This document shows positions 11,901 to 23,897 of a stretch of 64,000 nucleotides of DNA, in pieces. Position 1 is the stretch's first letter, and each line of letters begins with the position of its first letter. Source of the stretch: Alnus glutinosa (lineage: Eukaryota; Streptophyta; Magnoliopsida; Fagales; Betulaceae). The stretch lies in contig NC_084888.1 of assembly GCF_958979055.1 (NCBI RefSeq), forward strand, positions 7,983,501 to 8,047,500, given 5' to 3'. Both the position numbers and the translations under genes were made by a program. The notes below the pieces were generated by a model, which saw only the letters and a program-made list of their open reading frames with translations, was not told the DNA's origin and made no database searches.

Positions 11901-12950
11901 TAAATCAGCTACCCAACTCATCATAAATTCCTAACTGCCCCTTGGCATATAACACATTATTATATTAATTAAAAAAAATGGAGAGAAAAGAACAAAGGCA
12001 TAACATAATTTAATCACAGCATGAAACTCCAAAAGTTTGTAATAAGCACAACAGGAAAATAAGATGACCAGAAAGAGGATGAAAGCATGGAGGATTAAGG
12101 GAAGAAACGTTTGGTAGAAGATGAGGTCTGGTGAAGGTCATAGAAGGGCTACTACTGTTTTCCGAGAAACCTTTTCCCCTTCCTTTGATGTAAGCCCACA
12201 GAAGGGGAAATGTGTTCGTGACCTTCACTTGGAATTCCACAGCATGAGCTTTGAGCTTGTGCACATTTGATCACATAAGCAAATTCGGTCATTGGAATAT
12301 AAATCGATATTGGCATGCTTCTTCCTTTAACTAACTTTGTAGATAGGAGGACTATTTTAATTGATAAGAGTATCACCAAGCTCCACTTGGCCATTGCCAT
12401 TCCTCAAGGAACACCAATTAGTGAAACTGGTTGAGTGGAAACCAAATTTTGAAAAATGAAACAGTTAAAATAGAAAAAATGTGATTTTTTTTTTAAAAAA
12501 AAAAAATTAGATTTTTATTTATTTATCTATTTTTTATAGCTAAAATAGAGAGACAATTTGCTGACCGGATGTGAATGCTCTAAATTGTTGACCTCGAATC
12601 TAACCAAATCCAAATAACAATCATTCATCCAAAATCATTCCATTGAAACCCGATTATTCCAACAAAAAAAATTGAATCATTTCATTTTAAGGGAACGGAA
12701 CACCACAAAGCTCGAGACGTAGTACTCTAATCCTATGATGCATTAATTAAAAAATTATTAATAAAAACCAAAGGACAAAATCAAATTATGAACAAAACGC
12801 ATAGACTAATCAGAGATTCAGAAGGAAAGCGAAAATCAGATACAGGTTAGAGGTTTAGGAGAGAAAGTTACCAACGCCAGCGATGAGGCAAGAAGCTGCG
12901 ACTACTGGCTCTTGCACTATGAAAATCTTCAGCTTCTCCATTACCGCCAT
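8909..12950 (-). CDS. Complex I subunit B9/NDUFA3-type, 63 aa, three exons
   Basis: Minus-strand exons are 12950-12872, 9865-9783 and 8938-8909. All junctions are GT-AG and keep frame: a Gly codon is split across intron 1 and intron 2 is in phase 0. The protein reads MAVMEKLKIFIVQEPVVAASCLIAGVG, LFLPAVVRPILDSFEASKQVPQPALSD, VVAGMTGKK. Residues about 16-36 form one hydrophobic membrane helix after an EPV motif, as in the NDUFA3/B9 accessory subunit of mitochondrial NADH:ubiquinone oxidoreductase. From memory this corresponds to Arabidopsis At2g46540. It would sit in the inner mitochondrial membrane, in the membrane arm of complex I, and is not catalytic. Intron 1 is 3.0 kb, very large for so short a product, and carries repeat insertions. 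Confidence in the gene model is high; the subunit name is from family memory. Confidence 0.85.
11875..11885 (-). mobile_element. Tail-only retroposon insertion (11 bp, 20-bp duplication)
   Basis: The inserted DNA is TTTTTTGATAA; its complement is TTATCAAAAAA. It is bracketed by perfect 20-bp direct repeats starting GTCAAACTACG (11855-11874 and 11886-11905). It lies in intron 1 of the complex I subunit gene. Confidence 0.75.
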
Positions 12951-13954
12951 CTCTCTCTCTCTCTCGCTTTGGCTTTCTTCAAACTTCGTTCCTTGTCTGC
13001 GTCTTTGATTTTGCGTAGAAATGGATCTGCTTCTCAAAGGTAACGTACCCGCCCATGACGAGTCGGGTTTGGTTAATATACTCGATTATTCGACTTCACG
13101 GTCCGACTCGTATCCAACATCTCTCTATTAATATAATTTTTTTAAAAAAAATTCTATAGCTCCGGTGACATGGCACGATATCACACGTACGATTGGGGAA
13201 TAGGATCCCTTTCATTTCAAACGTGACAGAGTCGTTTCATAATAAGATTAAATTTTATAGAATCTACTTGATCATAAATAAAATAAAGAGATTCCTAATC
13301 CATAGGATTGATGGTAGGGATGGAATTCCAATTTTGTTATTGAGAAAGGTCAAAAGTATGAATAAGAAATATATTAAGATATAATATTCAAATTATATAT
13401 ATAAAAAAAAAAAAAAAAAGTATCCATTTAGTGTTAACAAAATATAAACAAAAGAAAAGACACAAGATAATCGTTTCTTAACATGTTTTAATTTCCAATT
13501 TAATTACCTTTCAAAATGGAACGTGAAGTTCTTTTAGATCCTAAAAAATCATATACGATTAAATCTGTATTGAATTTCGCAACATTTTTTCTTTTTGATA
13601 TACAATATTAAAGAGTCGGTCAAAAACTCATAATCAATTATCATTTTTGTTGTGAAGCCCAATTTTGAAAATATTTATGGCCGAAAATAATTTTTCTATT
13701 GTTGCGGTAGAAATTAGAAGAGGAAGTAAAAGTATGACAACTTGAAAAACATGTCGGTTCTATGAGTTTTCTTTTTCTTTTGATTGTTTCTCATGAACTA
13801 AAAACGACTATAGATTATAGTTATCAAATAACAAATATAAGAAATTGTAAGTATGCAATCAAATAACTAAAGCTATCAAATAAGAATCAAGTAAGTAACT
13901 ATAGTTTGTCATTACTATAGCCAAAAAGGCTCCAAAAGGTTCAAACAAAAACAA
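12951..13954. other. 5' leader/promoter of the complex I gene, then intergenic DNA
   Basis: A (CT)n tract (12950-12965) directly precedes the start codon of the minus-strand complex I gene. Beyond about 13050 the DNA is AT-rich with no gene recognised. Confidence 0.4.
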
Positions 13955-14252
13955 TCACCTAAACAAGGTGTACATTGTGTTTAAGGGATTCTAACCAGAA
14001 ATTATTACACCATGCACACAATGGCAATGCCATTCACAAATTATTGGTTTCAAAGGCACTTCTTGCAAGGCCAATAATACGCTAGACAAAGCTAAACAAG
14101 ATTTATTTATGGTCGCCTAAACAAGGTGTATGTTGTGTTTAAAGGGTTTCAATTAAAAATCTTTACATCATTGACACAAATGCAATTTACAAATTAATAG
14201 CTTCAAAGGTGCTTGTGACAAAGGTCTATAATACGTTGGACGAAGCTAAACA

Positions 14253-14255
<3 letters not shown>
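13955..14255. repeat. Imperfect tandem duplication, about 159-bp period
   Basis: CACCTAAACAAGGTGTACATTGTGTTTAAGG ... GCTAAACAAG is present at about 13955-14102 and, with about 20-25 percent difference by eye, at about 14114-14255. A T-run of about 35 nt follows immediately (14256-14292). No coding potential. Confidence 0.7.
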
Positions 14256-14298
<43 letters not shown>

Positions 14299-14508
14299 TT
14301 TTTACCGCTATGGAATAAACGGAATCCTCTCAAGGAAAACCTAACCCTAAATTGTTCAAGAGGGCACTCAACGCTATTTTGCATTTGATGATCCTTACAA
14401 AAGAGTAACTTCTCGTCCAAGATATTATCTATAAAGAATGCTATTTTTTTTTTAAAATAATAATAATAAAAAAAAAAAGCAATCTTCTTTAATTGACTGT
14501 CCTTACTT

Positions 14509-15506
14509 TTTTTTTTTTTTTTTGGAACAAGTAGCACGTGCTATTATATATTTCTGAAAAAGCCTCAGGACAAGGACAAATACAGAGAAAATAGGTACAA
14601 GACCCCTACACCCTAAGCCAGAAAATATGATTTGAACAACAATCTAAACAATACAAAAATGTTACAGGGACAACAATGAACCACTATTTACATTTCAGCA
14701 CAACCAACAAATAATAGAGAGCAGATCTAACACCTAAGCCAACAAATAGTCCAATAACATTTAAGCATCACACATGCAGATTGTGGAAAGAAAAAAAAAA
14801 AAAAAAACACCCTAAAAAGAAAACCAAATCGGGACTGGTGCTGGGAAGCGGCGTCACTGGCGACGGCGCGTGTAGGCCATGTGCCGATGCCGAGGACCTC
14901 CTCAGCATTAGCAAACCGCCGGAAGACCTTGGGACCTCCAGAAAGCCACCCACCGCACCTTGGGAGGCAAAGTTGTGGCCCACACGCGCCAAGCCAGGAG
15001 TGACCTCCCTGGCGCGTGCAGGCCATGTGCCGAGCGTGGAGAGCCGATGCGATTGTGTCTGGAAGGCTATTGGACCGGAAGAAGCCGGTGACCCCTGTGA
15101 AGAGGCACGTGCCTTGAAAAAACCTGCCAGAGTGAACATATTTGACTCCAAAGAAAAATCCCAAAATAAGTAAAACCATGTCAGAAAACTCTGCCGAAGA
15201 CACCAGAAAAGACCCTCCCCAACCCAAACCCGTGAAAGTCTTTTGCCAGAGAATAACAACCGCAACCGGATCTAACTCAGAGGGACAAAAATTTCACAAC
15301 CCTAATGGTTGGAAGATACCTAAACTCCACTGGATCTAACCAGGGAGGAACAAAAAACCTCCCCCACCCTAGAAGGGCAAGGGAGAAAGCACCACCGGGG
15401 GAGGGAGGCGTAGAACTCCCCCCAGAAACACAGCAAAGCTTTGACCCTCTCTCTTTGTAGAAGCTCTCGGGACCCTCTCTCTTACATGCACGCTGGTTGT
15501 TCTGAT
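14509..15506 (-). mobile_element. Retroposed element (LINE-derived or retrocopy) with poly-A tail
   Basis: A roughly 1-kb insertion lies between perfect direct repeats TGTCCTTACTT (14498-14508 and 15507-15517). On the minus strand it begins near 15506, is GC-rich for about 650 bp, then ends in an AT-rich 3' part and a poly(A) tail of about 15 nt (T-run 14509-14523). Target duplication plus poly(A) shows target-primed reverse transcription. Two frames of about 165 codons are open on the minus strand but look non-coding. The GC-rich part has an internal repeat: GCGCGTGTAGGCCATGTGCCG near 14867 and GCGCGTGCAGGCCATGTGCCG near 15019. The 5' part (GAGAGGGTCCCGAGAGC, CTCCCTCCCCC) resembles plant LINE leaders, so I favour an internally deleted non-autonomous LINE derivative over a processed gene copy. 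Confidence 0.75.
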
Positions 15507-15517
15507 TGTCCTTACTT

Positions 15518-16117
15518 ATTTTACTTTTGATTAAAGTAAAGTATTTTTAATTGTTTTTAGCTAGCAAATTCTCTATTGTTTACAAAGTGGTCCATCCGTC
15601 TGACTGGTTAATAAGATTGTGATATTCCATGGCGTATAATGAAGTTAAAGACATACTACTCTGATTGTCATCAAAATGAGTGATTTTATATTATCTGCTA
15701 ATAAAGACAAATCGTACTACAAATTATATATATATATTTTTTTTCTTGCCATTTCTTCAAGCAAATCTCCTTAGAAAAGTAAACACTCATTGGAACCAAA
15801 ACTCGTCTGAGATTCCTTCTATTAGGGAAAAAAAGAAAAGAAAAAGAGATGCGTAATGTGAAACTATAACTAATGACAGATTATCAAAGACAGTTTTTTC
15901 TTTAGATGTTTTCAATCTCAGAACATTTCGCTCCAACATATACACGAATGTCATCGCACTTTTGCACAGAAGGTACAAAGTACAACAGAGAATTCACATT
16001 AGGCAACCTAAGAATCTACGAAGATACATACATGCATACAACATAAATTTAAAGCAGCAACTTCCCCTGGTAAATAAATCTTCACAAGATGCAGGGTTTT
16101 GGTCGAAACTCTGTACA
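15518..16117. other. Intergenic DNA and 3' end of the next gene
   Basis: AT-rich. The part closest to 16117 is the likely 3' untranslated region of the minus-strand gene that ends at 16118. Nothing else recognised. Confidence 0.4.
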
Positions 16118-17726
16118 CTAGAAAGGAGGTAACATCCACCCTACAGTCCATCCTAGGAGCAAGCCGGCGCCAACAAGACTCAACCCTAATGCAAAAGCAG
16201 CAGCGTACTTTTTGATATCATGTACGGGTCGCCCTCGCTTGACTCTTCTCCCCTTGGTAGCCTTCTGCCAGCTTTTCCGCTGTTTCCGACCTCCTTTGTA
16301 AGACGTCCACGGAGCGACCACAGGAAATAGGGCGGAAATTGACGGGTCATTATTCTTAATCTGAATATAAAGGGTTTCCAGCTGCAGCAGTTTGAACCAC
16401 TGCTTATGGGCAAATAGTTGTGAGGCTTGTCTGAAGAAGAGCTTAAGAATGTGCTCCTTCTCAGCATAAGCCTGCTTTGCTGCCCTCTCAGCTTCCCTTG
16501 CACGTGTTTGAGAATGGCAGAGTGCTTCCATCAGCTGAGCTTTGCAAGGGTCACCTTCAGAAACTTGTGGCATCTCTTTAATATCCTTGTGGTTTGTACT
16601 ATAACTGCTTTTGAATTGCAAGTCCCAACAAAAATCTAAGCAATGTATACAATTTATATGCTATATAAGCTAAACAAAAAAATAACAAACATGCGTATAG
16701 CCAGGTGAAACGACCAGATGACATCATCCCAAAGTAAAATGAAGGTAATCTAAAATAATACCTGAATGACTTGTCAGAACCACATTGTGAACACCGTCCT
16801 TCAGATGAAGCCCTCTCGTTTCCATGTGTTTTTAAAGAATCAGGACAGACCTGTACATGAGTCCTATTGGAAATACTACTAGTTTGGGCCTTCCAATCAA
16901 AAGACGATGCCAATGCTTCATCATGGTCAAAGCACCCACTATGAGCATATGGGTGTCTCCTTACATACATTTTCTGAGGTGGGGGAAGATCACAATTTTC
17001 GATATGGTTAAGTGAATTCTTCATGACCAAGGAGGCCAATTCATCTTTATCTGTTGTTCGCCACCATGGCTCGGTCTTACTACTCCCAATCCACGGAGAA
17101 TCTGGATCCAAGCAAAACTCATTGGCTTGCTTGGAAACTGGACAACCAACACGATCCATACCCACAAATTCATAATTTCCACTCATGTCCCTTAGTTCGA
17201 GATATTCCTTGGGATTCTTACTACATAGAGCCTGTACCTCTTGCTTTCTTACTTCAGAAGCTGTATTCATACGAACAGGAGAGAGACCATATTGCATATC
17301 AAGAGAACATTCACTGCTCTTATGATCTTCAATATGAATAATGTCTTCTTTTTGCGGGTTGACCTCATCAGACATATTTGTTGTTGAATTTGCAGAGTCA
17401 GCTCTTAAGGTTTCCACTTCAGCCTCCAATGCATTCAACTGTTCATAAGTTACACCCTTTTGGTACCCATAGCTAGGTTGCAATTGGAGCCACCATCTTG
17501 TGTCAGGTGATAGATTGGAAAATGAAGAATTCCTGTTTGGCATAAAACCTGATGCAGGACGATCTGGCCATTCAGCTGTATTGTTAGGTATAGCATCAAC
17601 TTGTTCGGATGCTGAAGATGATGACTGGCAGCAAGCTAACTTGGGAGCTCTTTTCGCATCTTCTTGGACAAAGCACCGATTAGCTGTTCTCTGCCATACA
17701 ACTCTTGCTTCTGCTGCCGCCATCAC
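16118..17726 (-). CDS. Plant-specific tail-anchored protein, 483 aa
   Basis: Minus-strand coding exons are 17726-16762 and 16604-16118. The donor reads TTCAG/GTATTA and the acceptor AAAGCAG/TTATAG; the join restores an AGT codon, gives an open frame of 484 codons with stop, and removes a 157-bp intron. The conserved N-terminus MMAAAEARVVWQRTANRCFVQEDAKRAPKLACCQSSSSASEQVD and FSNLSPDTRWWLQLQPSYGYQKGVTYEQLNALEAEVETL belong to a plant family that I recall as Arabidopsis At1g01240/At2g46550 and the loosely named netrin receptor DCC-like proteins. A charged coiled-coil-like segment (EGDPCKAQLMEALCHSQTRAREAERAAKQAYAEKEHILKLFFRQASQLFAYK-type) lies at about 340-395. The last 25 residues are hydrophobic (ALGLSLVGAGLLLGWTVGWMLPPF), consistent with a C-terminal membrane anchor. 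Biochemical function is unknown to me. Confidence 0.85.
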
Positions 17727-20300
17727 TCTCCTATTCTTTGAAACATTTTACTGCGTAAAACTAGATTTTGTTAAAAATTGATAAAAACAACAATTCAGAC
17801 AAAACTTGGTATTTGTGTTTTCAGTTGTAGCGGACAGAAATGATCCTCCTCCTCCAATACCCACAATCCCAGAAGAATTAAAAAAGATAAAAAGAATAAT
17901 TAAGATGCAACAAAAATTATACAAGATGAGGTTCTAAACTTAAATGAAAAAGGTAAGGTTTTAGCACCAGGGACAAGTCATCAGATTATAAGTTTAGAAC
18001 TTTTGTCAAACCACACCAGAATAAAACTGCTCTTGTTTCATCATATGTATCACCATTTCAACATATTCGATGAGTATTTAAGAAGACAATGTGCCATTTC
18101 CCACCTTTTCTGGAACTTTTGGCCCTCTCAGAGGGATAAGTCTCTATGGTAACAGGGCAAAATTAAGAAAATACGTAAAAATCCATAAATTGTTTAATCA
18201 CCTTCAGGGACATGAGTTTCTCCAGTTCTCTATGTTTCTATTCATAGTCCACAAAGAAATATTTCAATATAAAAAAATCGTTCACTCTAATTCCAATCCT
18301 CCCCGTAAGTCATCATGTTGACTTCATAAGCTAGTAATGTTTTATCAAATTAGTAACTTCTTTAAATGAACCAGATGGCATCCTTCGTTACAGAAGACGC
18401 TTCATCAGACTGTGGTGATGAAATTCTCAACTGATAAAAGAAAGTCACAAAAACAGAAGTTGAACATGAAAAGATTGATCAGAGTGACTCAATAAAAGTT
18501 TAAAGGAGCTAAGCTCTCCCAATTAGTAGCTTATAGTACTCGGCCTTACAAAGTTGGCAATTCTTTGACATCCTGGTAAGGATGGCTTTTCTAGTGAACC
18601 AAGGCCGAGCCCGTTGAATACCTTTAATCCCACAATCGTATCCTTATTAAAGTCTTTTGCAAAAAAAGTGAATAAGAAAAACTCCTCCACAACCTTTACC
18701 ACATAAAACCCCTTCCTTTAAAAAGCCAATCTCTCATAAAGGAGAGCCGGAAGCATACTTCACTTATAATGCCATTCAAAACAAATTCTAATAAAAGAAT
18801 TCTAATTAACACGGTTTCTCTTCTATATAAATGACAGTCACGCTATCTTCGGTGACCAAATTGATATAGAATTTAAGACGAGATGTCATTTAAAACAAAC
18901 ATCAAATGAATCTGCACACAAATTGAGAGCAACATAAGTGAGAAGGACAAGCTTATTTATGCCATTCACAAGCTAGTGCTTTACCAAAAATTAGCTCCAA
19001 AGGACATCACGAGAAAACCCATTAGCAGGACCTTAGATGCATGAAAATTCATAGCTAGCACGAAAGATACTGAGAAAAAGTATTTTCCCTGAAGCATATG
19101 ACACACACTCTACTAGGTACCTTAATTAGATATCAACAGATAAATGAGGATTGAGCTTTCGCACTAAAAATTTTAGCCTGAGAAGAAAAATGAGCCATCA
19201 AAGAAGTAACCAACCCTTTGAAAAGGGAATACTATTTGCTTGAACGAAAAATATGACACAAGACTGTTTGACCAACCCATTAGACATAAAGAGAAAGAAG
19301 TATATTTCCTAGGGAAAAAAAATCCAATTCACATCCCTCTTGTTTTTTTTTAAAAAAAAAAAAAAAATCCAATGCAATTCTTAAATCTCAGGATGCCCAA
19401 CTAATACTCACAGTTCGTGGATCTTGTAATGAAAGCAAATAACCTTTTATGATTATTTAAATTGGTTCAAGTTAAAATTGCATTTCCGTAGGCAAGGAGC
19501 CCTTCTATCTTCTGCACGGAAAGCATAACATTTTCTTCCTTATTGAGGAACCGCCATTCCAAGTAAGATGGCTCAGAGCATGCATAATTGCGAAATGATC
19601 AACAAGGTTATTTAAATCTTAAAAGTTCATAGAAGATATAAGTTTAATCAGAACAAATACTCACTAAAGCTGACACCAAGCACATCCCATACCACCATTC
19701 CAAGCACGATCACCAGATAAAACTCAAAATCAAAGACAGAAACAAAAACAAAAAAGAAGATCAAATTGACAAAATTCAACCAGATCCTAGTGTCTAAAAA
19801 AGACTTATTGCTGCTTGAAAAGAAACCGACCCAAAAACACTAACACCCAGAACAACGCAACGAAAAACTGATACACAGAAATAGAAATCACCCAAAAGTC
19901 AAACACCCCAACAGCACAATCGCATAGAGAAGCTGAAACAACACATGCAACGACCAGGTAAACTAAAAAAAATCCCGTAAAAGCTAAGAAATAAATCTAT
20001 AATCAAACAAATACGAAAAGGAAAAGCAGAAGTAACAAAGGGAAGACAAAGAAAGACAGAGAACAAACCAAGAGCGAGCGAGTGAGATTTAATTGGGGAA
20101 GCCTGGCACAGGGGGGGCAAGTGGGTAGTCATCGATCTGGATGAATCTGAAGCTACAGGGTGCTAAACGCACCGGTTCCGGAGGGATTGAGATCCAGAAG
20201 ACAATCTAGGACCGAGGGAGAAGCTCAGTCGTGTCGGAGAAGGCCTTGGCCTTGCCTTTGCTTTCGTTTTTCAGTTATCATTTCATTCTCTCCTGTCGGT
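17727..20300 (-). other. Probable 5' leader with a long intron for the 483-aa gene
   Basis: Between the coding start at 17726 and a TATA-like motif near 20320 there is about 2.5 kb without coding sequence. The segment 20300-19950 (minus strand) is pyrimidine-rich and GC-richer like a transcribed leader, and contains an upstream ATG at about 20132 heading a 77-codon frame. I infer a 5'-leader exon spliced over a roughly 2-kb intron, but the exact donor and acceptor were not resolved. A poly(T)/poly(A) run lies near 19343-19366. Confidence 0.4.
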
Positions 20301-20318
20301 TTATACACAGCCTTTAAT

Positions 20319-20339
20319 ATTATATTTATATATATGGCG

Positions 20340-20373
<34 letters not shown>
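20319..20373 (-). promoter_or_regulatory. Candidate core promoter: TATA-like element and (CT)n tract
   Basis: On the minus strand CCATATATATAAATATAA reads as a TATA box at about 20336-20319. Upstream of it lies a (CT)15 tract (GA on the plus strand, about 20343-20372). The position fits a transcription start near 20290 for the minus-strand gene with coding start 17726. No experimental support. Confidence 0.4.
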
Positions 20374-20375
<2 letters not shown>

Positions 20376-21876
20376 CGACGTCGCTTTGACACTCTGCAAT
20401 TTTTTCACTTTCTCGTTCTCAAATACTCGGTCCAGTCCCACTCCCACGGCCTATTGAACAAGTGCTCTGTTTGATTGATTGATCCTGTGTATGTTTCTCT
20501 TTTCAGGATTAAAAATATGAAAAATAAATATTTTTATAATCCGCCACCCTCACAGACAATTGAGATATACATTAATGTGGTACTGCTTTTCTATGTTTGT
20601 TTTTATTTTTTATTTTTTATTTTTCTGAGCTTCTATCATGTTTTTTTCTTCTCTGTCCGTACATATAATAAGATGCTTGATTGGACACGTGGCAATAGAG
20701 CGAAAAGTCGAAGGAAAAGATTGGGGGGGGTCCACTCAATTAATTTGGTAGTTGGTACATTACAAAGAGACGAGCCCCTTATCCTGTTTATTGCCGAGTC
20801 ACGTAGGAAAATCCAAGGGCCTACTAGCACACCATTTCGGTCCTTCTCCGATGAATGAATTCAACGTGGAAGAGTAATACAAACGAAAGCCAGCGGCATT
20901 TTTCCAGTGGAACCGTGTTTAGAAGCATCTGGTTTTTTTCATTTCATAAGGGCTGTCTCATGACTCATGATCCAGTGACAACATGTATTTGATCCGACGG
21001 GTCAGGGTCAGATCTGTAGTCTATAAAATCTCTTTCGTTTTGTCAAGATTCTCGTTGAAAACAGAGGCAAGCAATTTAACCCACAGGCTAAAATAGCTTA
21101 GAAGTTAGATGGATCATTAGTAGCAAGGCAGAGAAAAAAAAGTAGACATCATCGATCCAGTGTGTACCCACGGTATTATGAGGCAGGTAGATCCATTTAC
21201 AACAACAGATTTCAGTTAGCATTGTAGCTCTTGTAAAAGGTTCAACAATTTGTTCTTCCAATAGCAGACACGTGAAAGTTTAAATAGAAATCTTTCACAT
21301 TAATTTTCTATCCCTTTGTAAAAAGGCCGCTAGGATTAGAGAGTAGAGGAGACATGTTTTCTTTTGATTAGGTTTCTTTCAGTTTTGCAACTCCGCAAAC
21401 TCGGACTATAAAAATTCCTCTTAGCACGCCTTTAATTGAGTTGCAAGTGGTTTGACACCCACAGGATGTCTTGCTTTTGTGAATAGGAAGGTTTAGCCTT
21501 TAGGTTAGGCCGTAGCTAATTGGTCCCAAAATTTCTCTTCTGAAATCTGTTTTCAGAAACGGTTTTAGACGTAAGACGCAAACCAAGACGCCACGTATCT
21601 TCAAAAAAACTGATGCCACCTTGGAACGGATTGACGCGTGGCGATTGTGCCTACGGGCTTTTCGCTTTTGGTTGTTAAGGGGTTCCCTTTCAAATTATCC
21701 TTGAATAATTAGTCTACTATCTTTTAAAAGTCTCTTAATTATTTTTCTTCTCTTCACCTAATTTCTTCTTTCATTACCATACCACGTCCATCACACGTTC
21801 AGTTACGCCAACGCTAATCAAGGGCTACATCTATCAATGCAACAGATGCTGGTCCCTGTTAACAGTAATAGAAGAT
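20374..21876. other. Intergenic DNA
   Basis: No gene recognised. The region has promoter-like AT-rich parts and short open frames of no recognisable family. Confidence 0.4.
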
Positions 21877-22047
21877 GAGTAATGCTATACATCATCCTTT
21901 TATCCTTCTTTTGTCTCCTCAAAATTGATGTGGCTATTAAAATCACCATTGAATTTTTGATATATGACTATTGAATTTTGATCCAATGGTAATTTTAAGA
22001 GCCACATCAATTTTGGGAGGACAAAGAGATGATGTGTAGCATTACTC
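21877..22047. mobile_element. 171-bp MITE, GAG...CTC ends, 9-bp duplication
   Basis: The element is a near-perfect foldback: GAGTAATGCTATACATCATC at the left end, and the complement GAGTAATGCTACACATCATC at the right end, continuing through CTCCCAAAATTGATGTGGCT-type arms. It is flanked by ATAGAAGAT at 21868-21876 and 22048-22056. No coding capacity. Confidence 0.88.
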
Positions 22048-22056
22048 ATAGAAGAT

Positions 22057-22946
22057 CCATGCTGTTGCTGAAATTAGATGGCTCAAATCAAACCCATTTA
22101 ACCGTCCATCGGATGCTCCGGACCCTAACGAATGAATCTCTAAATTTTATTTTGTCAACTACGATTACCAATAAATATAGTAAGTGGCATAGAAAAATAA
22201 AGGAGAAAGAAATAACCAGTCAACTACCGCCTTTTGAGACAATCGCAAATGTAAATTTAATTCACTGATTAAAGAATCCAACAAATTTGGACCACAGAAG
22301 AAACTTTTTCTTTTCTTTACTTTTTTTTTTTTTTCTTTAAAAAAGAAAAAAAGTTTCTTCATGCCTATACACGCAAAAATTGTATACAAAAATTGGAACT
22401 CCTGTTCATGCTTGTTAGCTCGGTGACCACAACATGAAGAGTCACGAGAAGAAGCAGTATATACTCAACAAATGCCTTCATTCCAGCCAAGCAACCTGAT
22501 TGGTTATCTTTCCTTATCACAGTCCATTGAAGATTTATTCCCTTTCAGTTTGGTCATAGAACAGGAAAGATATTTTTTTTGTTGGATCCAGAAGGGGCTA
22601 CATGAATTACTACAGTGGAATTTATTTCCACTGCTTTCATCCAGTCAAAAACCTTGAGCTGGGAGACATGGAGGGGTTTGCCTGAAAGGGAAGAAGTTCT
22701 CCACTTCCTGATGGAAGGAACCTCACGATAGGTCGGGTGAATTGTACAAGATGTATGCGTCGTCGCTCACCACATGGATATGATGCTAATAACAAGCAGC
22801 AGAATGAGCAACGTGGAAAATTGCACCAAGCTTAATTTCCCCACTAACCACTTCATGGAATGAAAAGTTCACATATTTTCCTTGTGCAAAAATGGTTCTC
22901 CATCAGCCGTTTGTAACTGACACGTGCCACATTTTTGTGATTGCTA
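22057..22946. other. Intergenic DNA and 3' flank of the Rav1 homologue
   Basis: Nothing coding was recognised. The last 200-300 bp before 22947 should hold the 3' untranslated region and polyadenylation signals of the minus-strand gene. Confidence 0.4.
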
Positions 22947-23857
22947 CTATCTGAGCTCTACCATCTTTACAGTGCCATCTCCACCGCATGTAAGAAAACC
23001 ATGAGAAAAAACTTGTATATCTGTAACAGCAGCCTGTTCAATATGAATATATTTTGCTTTAGAACGGGCATACAACTAAAAGATATTTTGTTCCAAAACA
23101 AAACCATATTCTATGTTATGTTAACAAATTCAGATTTAATCCTAAATTTTAACATGATTGCAAGAGCAAAAGAGTACCCGAACAACTCCACCAAAGCCTC
23201 GAGAACTGGGTTGCAAAAAGGTGTGTCTTTCATGCAATTTCGACCACTGATGTACTAACTGGGCTCTTTTGGCATCCCAAAGTTTAACATCTCCATCTTT
23301 GCTTCCCGTTAAGAACAGACTAGTATTTGGGATGGTAGATATTTTGGTGATACTCCCTTCAGACCATTTTGATTATAAAAATTAGACCAAATTATATCGT
23401 GCATAACTAATCACATAAAAAAGAACATGTCTGTACCTAAGTGAGCCTTCGGTATATACCAAAGCATCCCATTTCGATTCTGGTCTCCGACATTCTTAGC
23501 AACCCCTATCTGCATGTCAGAACTTGAAGACAGGCTAATGCTTGGTTCACCATTATCAGTGTGCCTGTGCCTTTTAGTCCTACCAGTAGCAATGTACCGG
23601 AAGTCATGGAGTCCAACATCGCCACCTTTACCGCCAGTCACAATAAGAGGAGAAACAGAACCACTTCCTATGTCATTATCAAACACAGAAAGGGAGCGAG
23701 CACCACCTTCACAAGAAAAGGGAATTGTTGGCAACACAGTAGATATGAGAAAATTACAGACTTAATGCATGTGTTAACTAATTTAACCACAGCTAAAATA
23801 CTCTACAATACAATAAATCTGGAAAGACCACCTAAAGAGTAGCATTTTTTTGTGGGG

Positions 23858-23897
<40 letters not shown>

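Noticed and set aside
14727-15265. Two minus-strand frames of about 165 codons
   Set aside because: They overlap in different frames within the retroposed element, end in a Phe run from the poly(T) tract and have no recognisable domain.
20160-20474. Plus-strand frame of 104 codons
   Set aside because: It runs antisense to the likely leader of the minus-strand gene and includes a GA microsatellite translated as Arg-Glu repeats.
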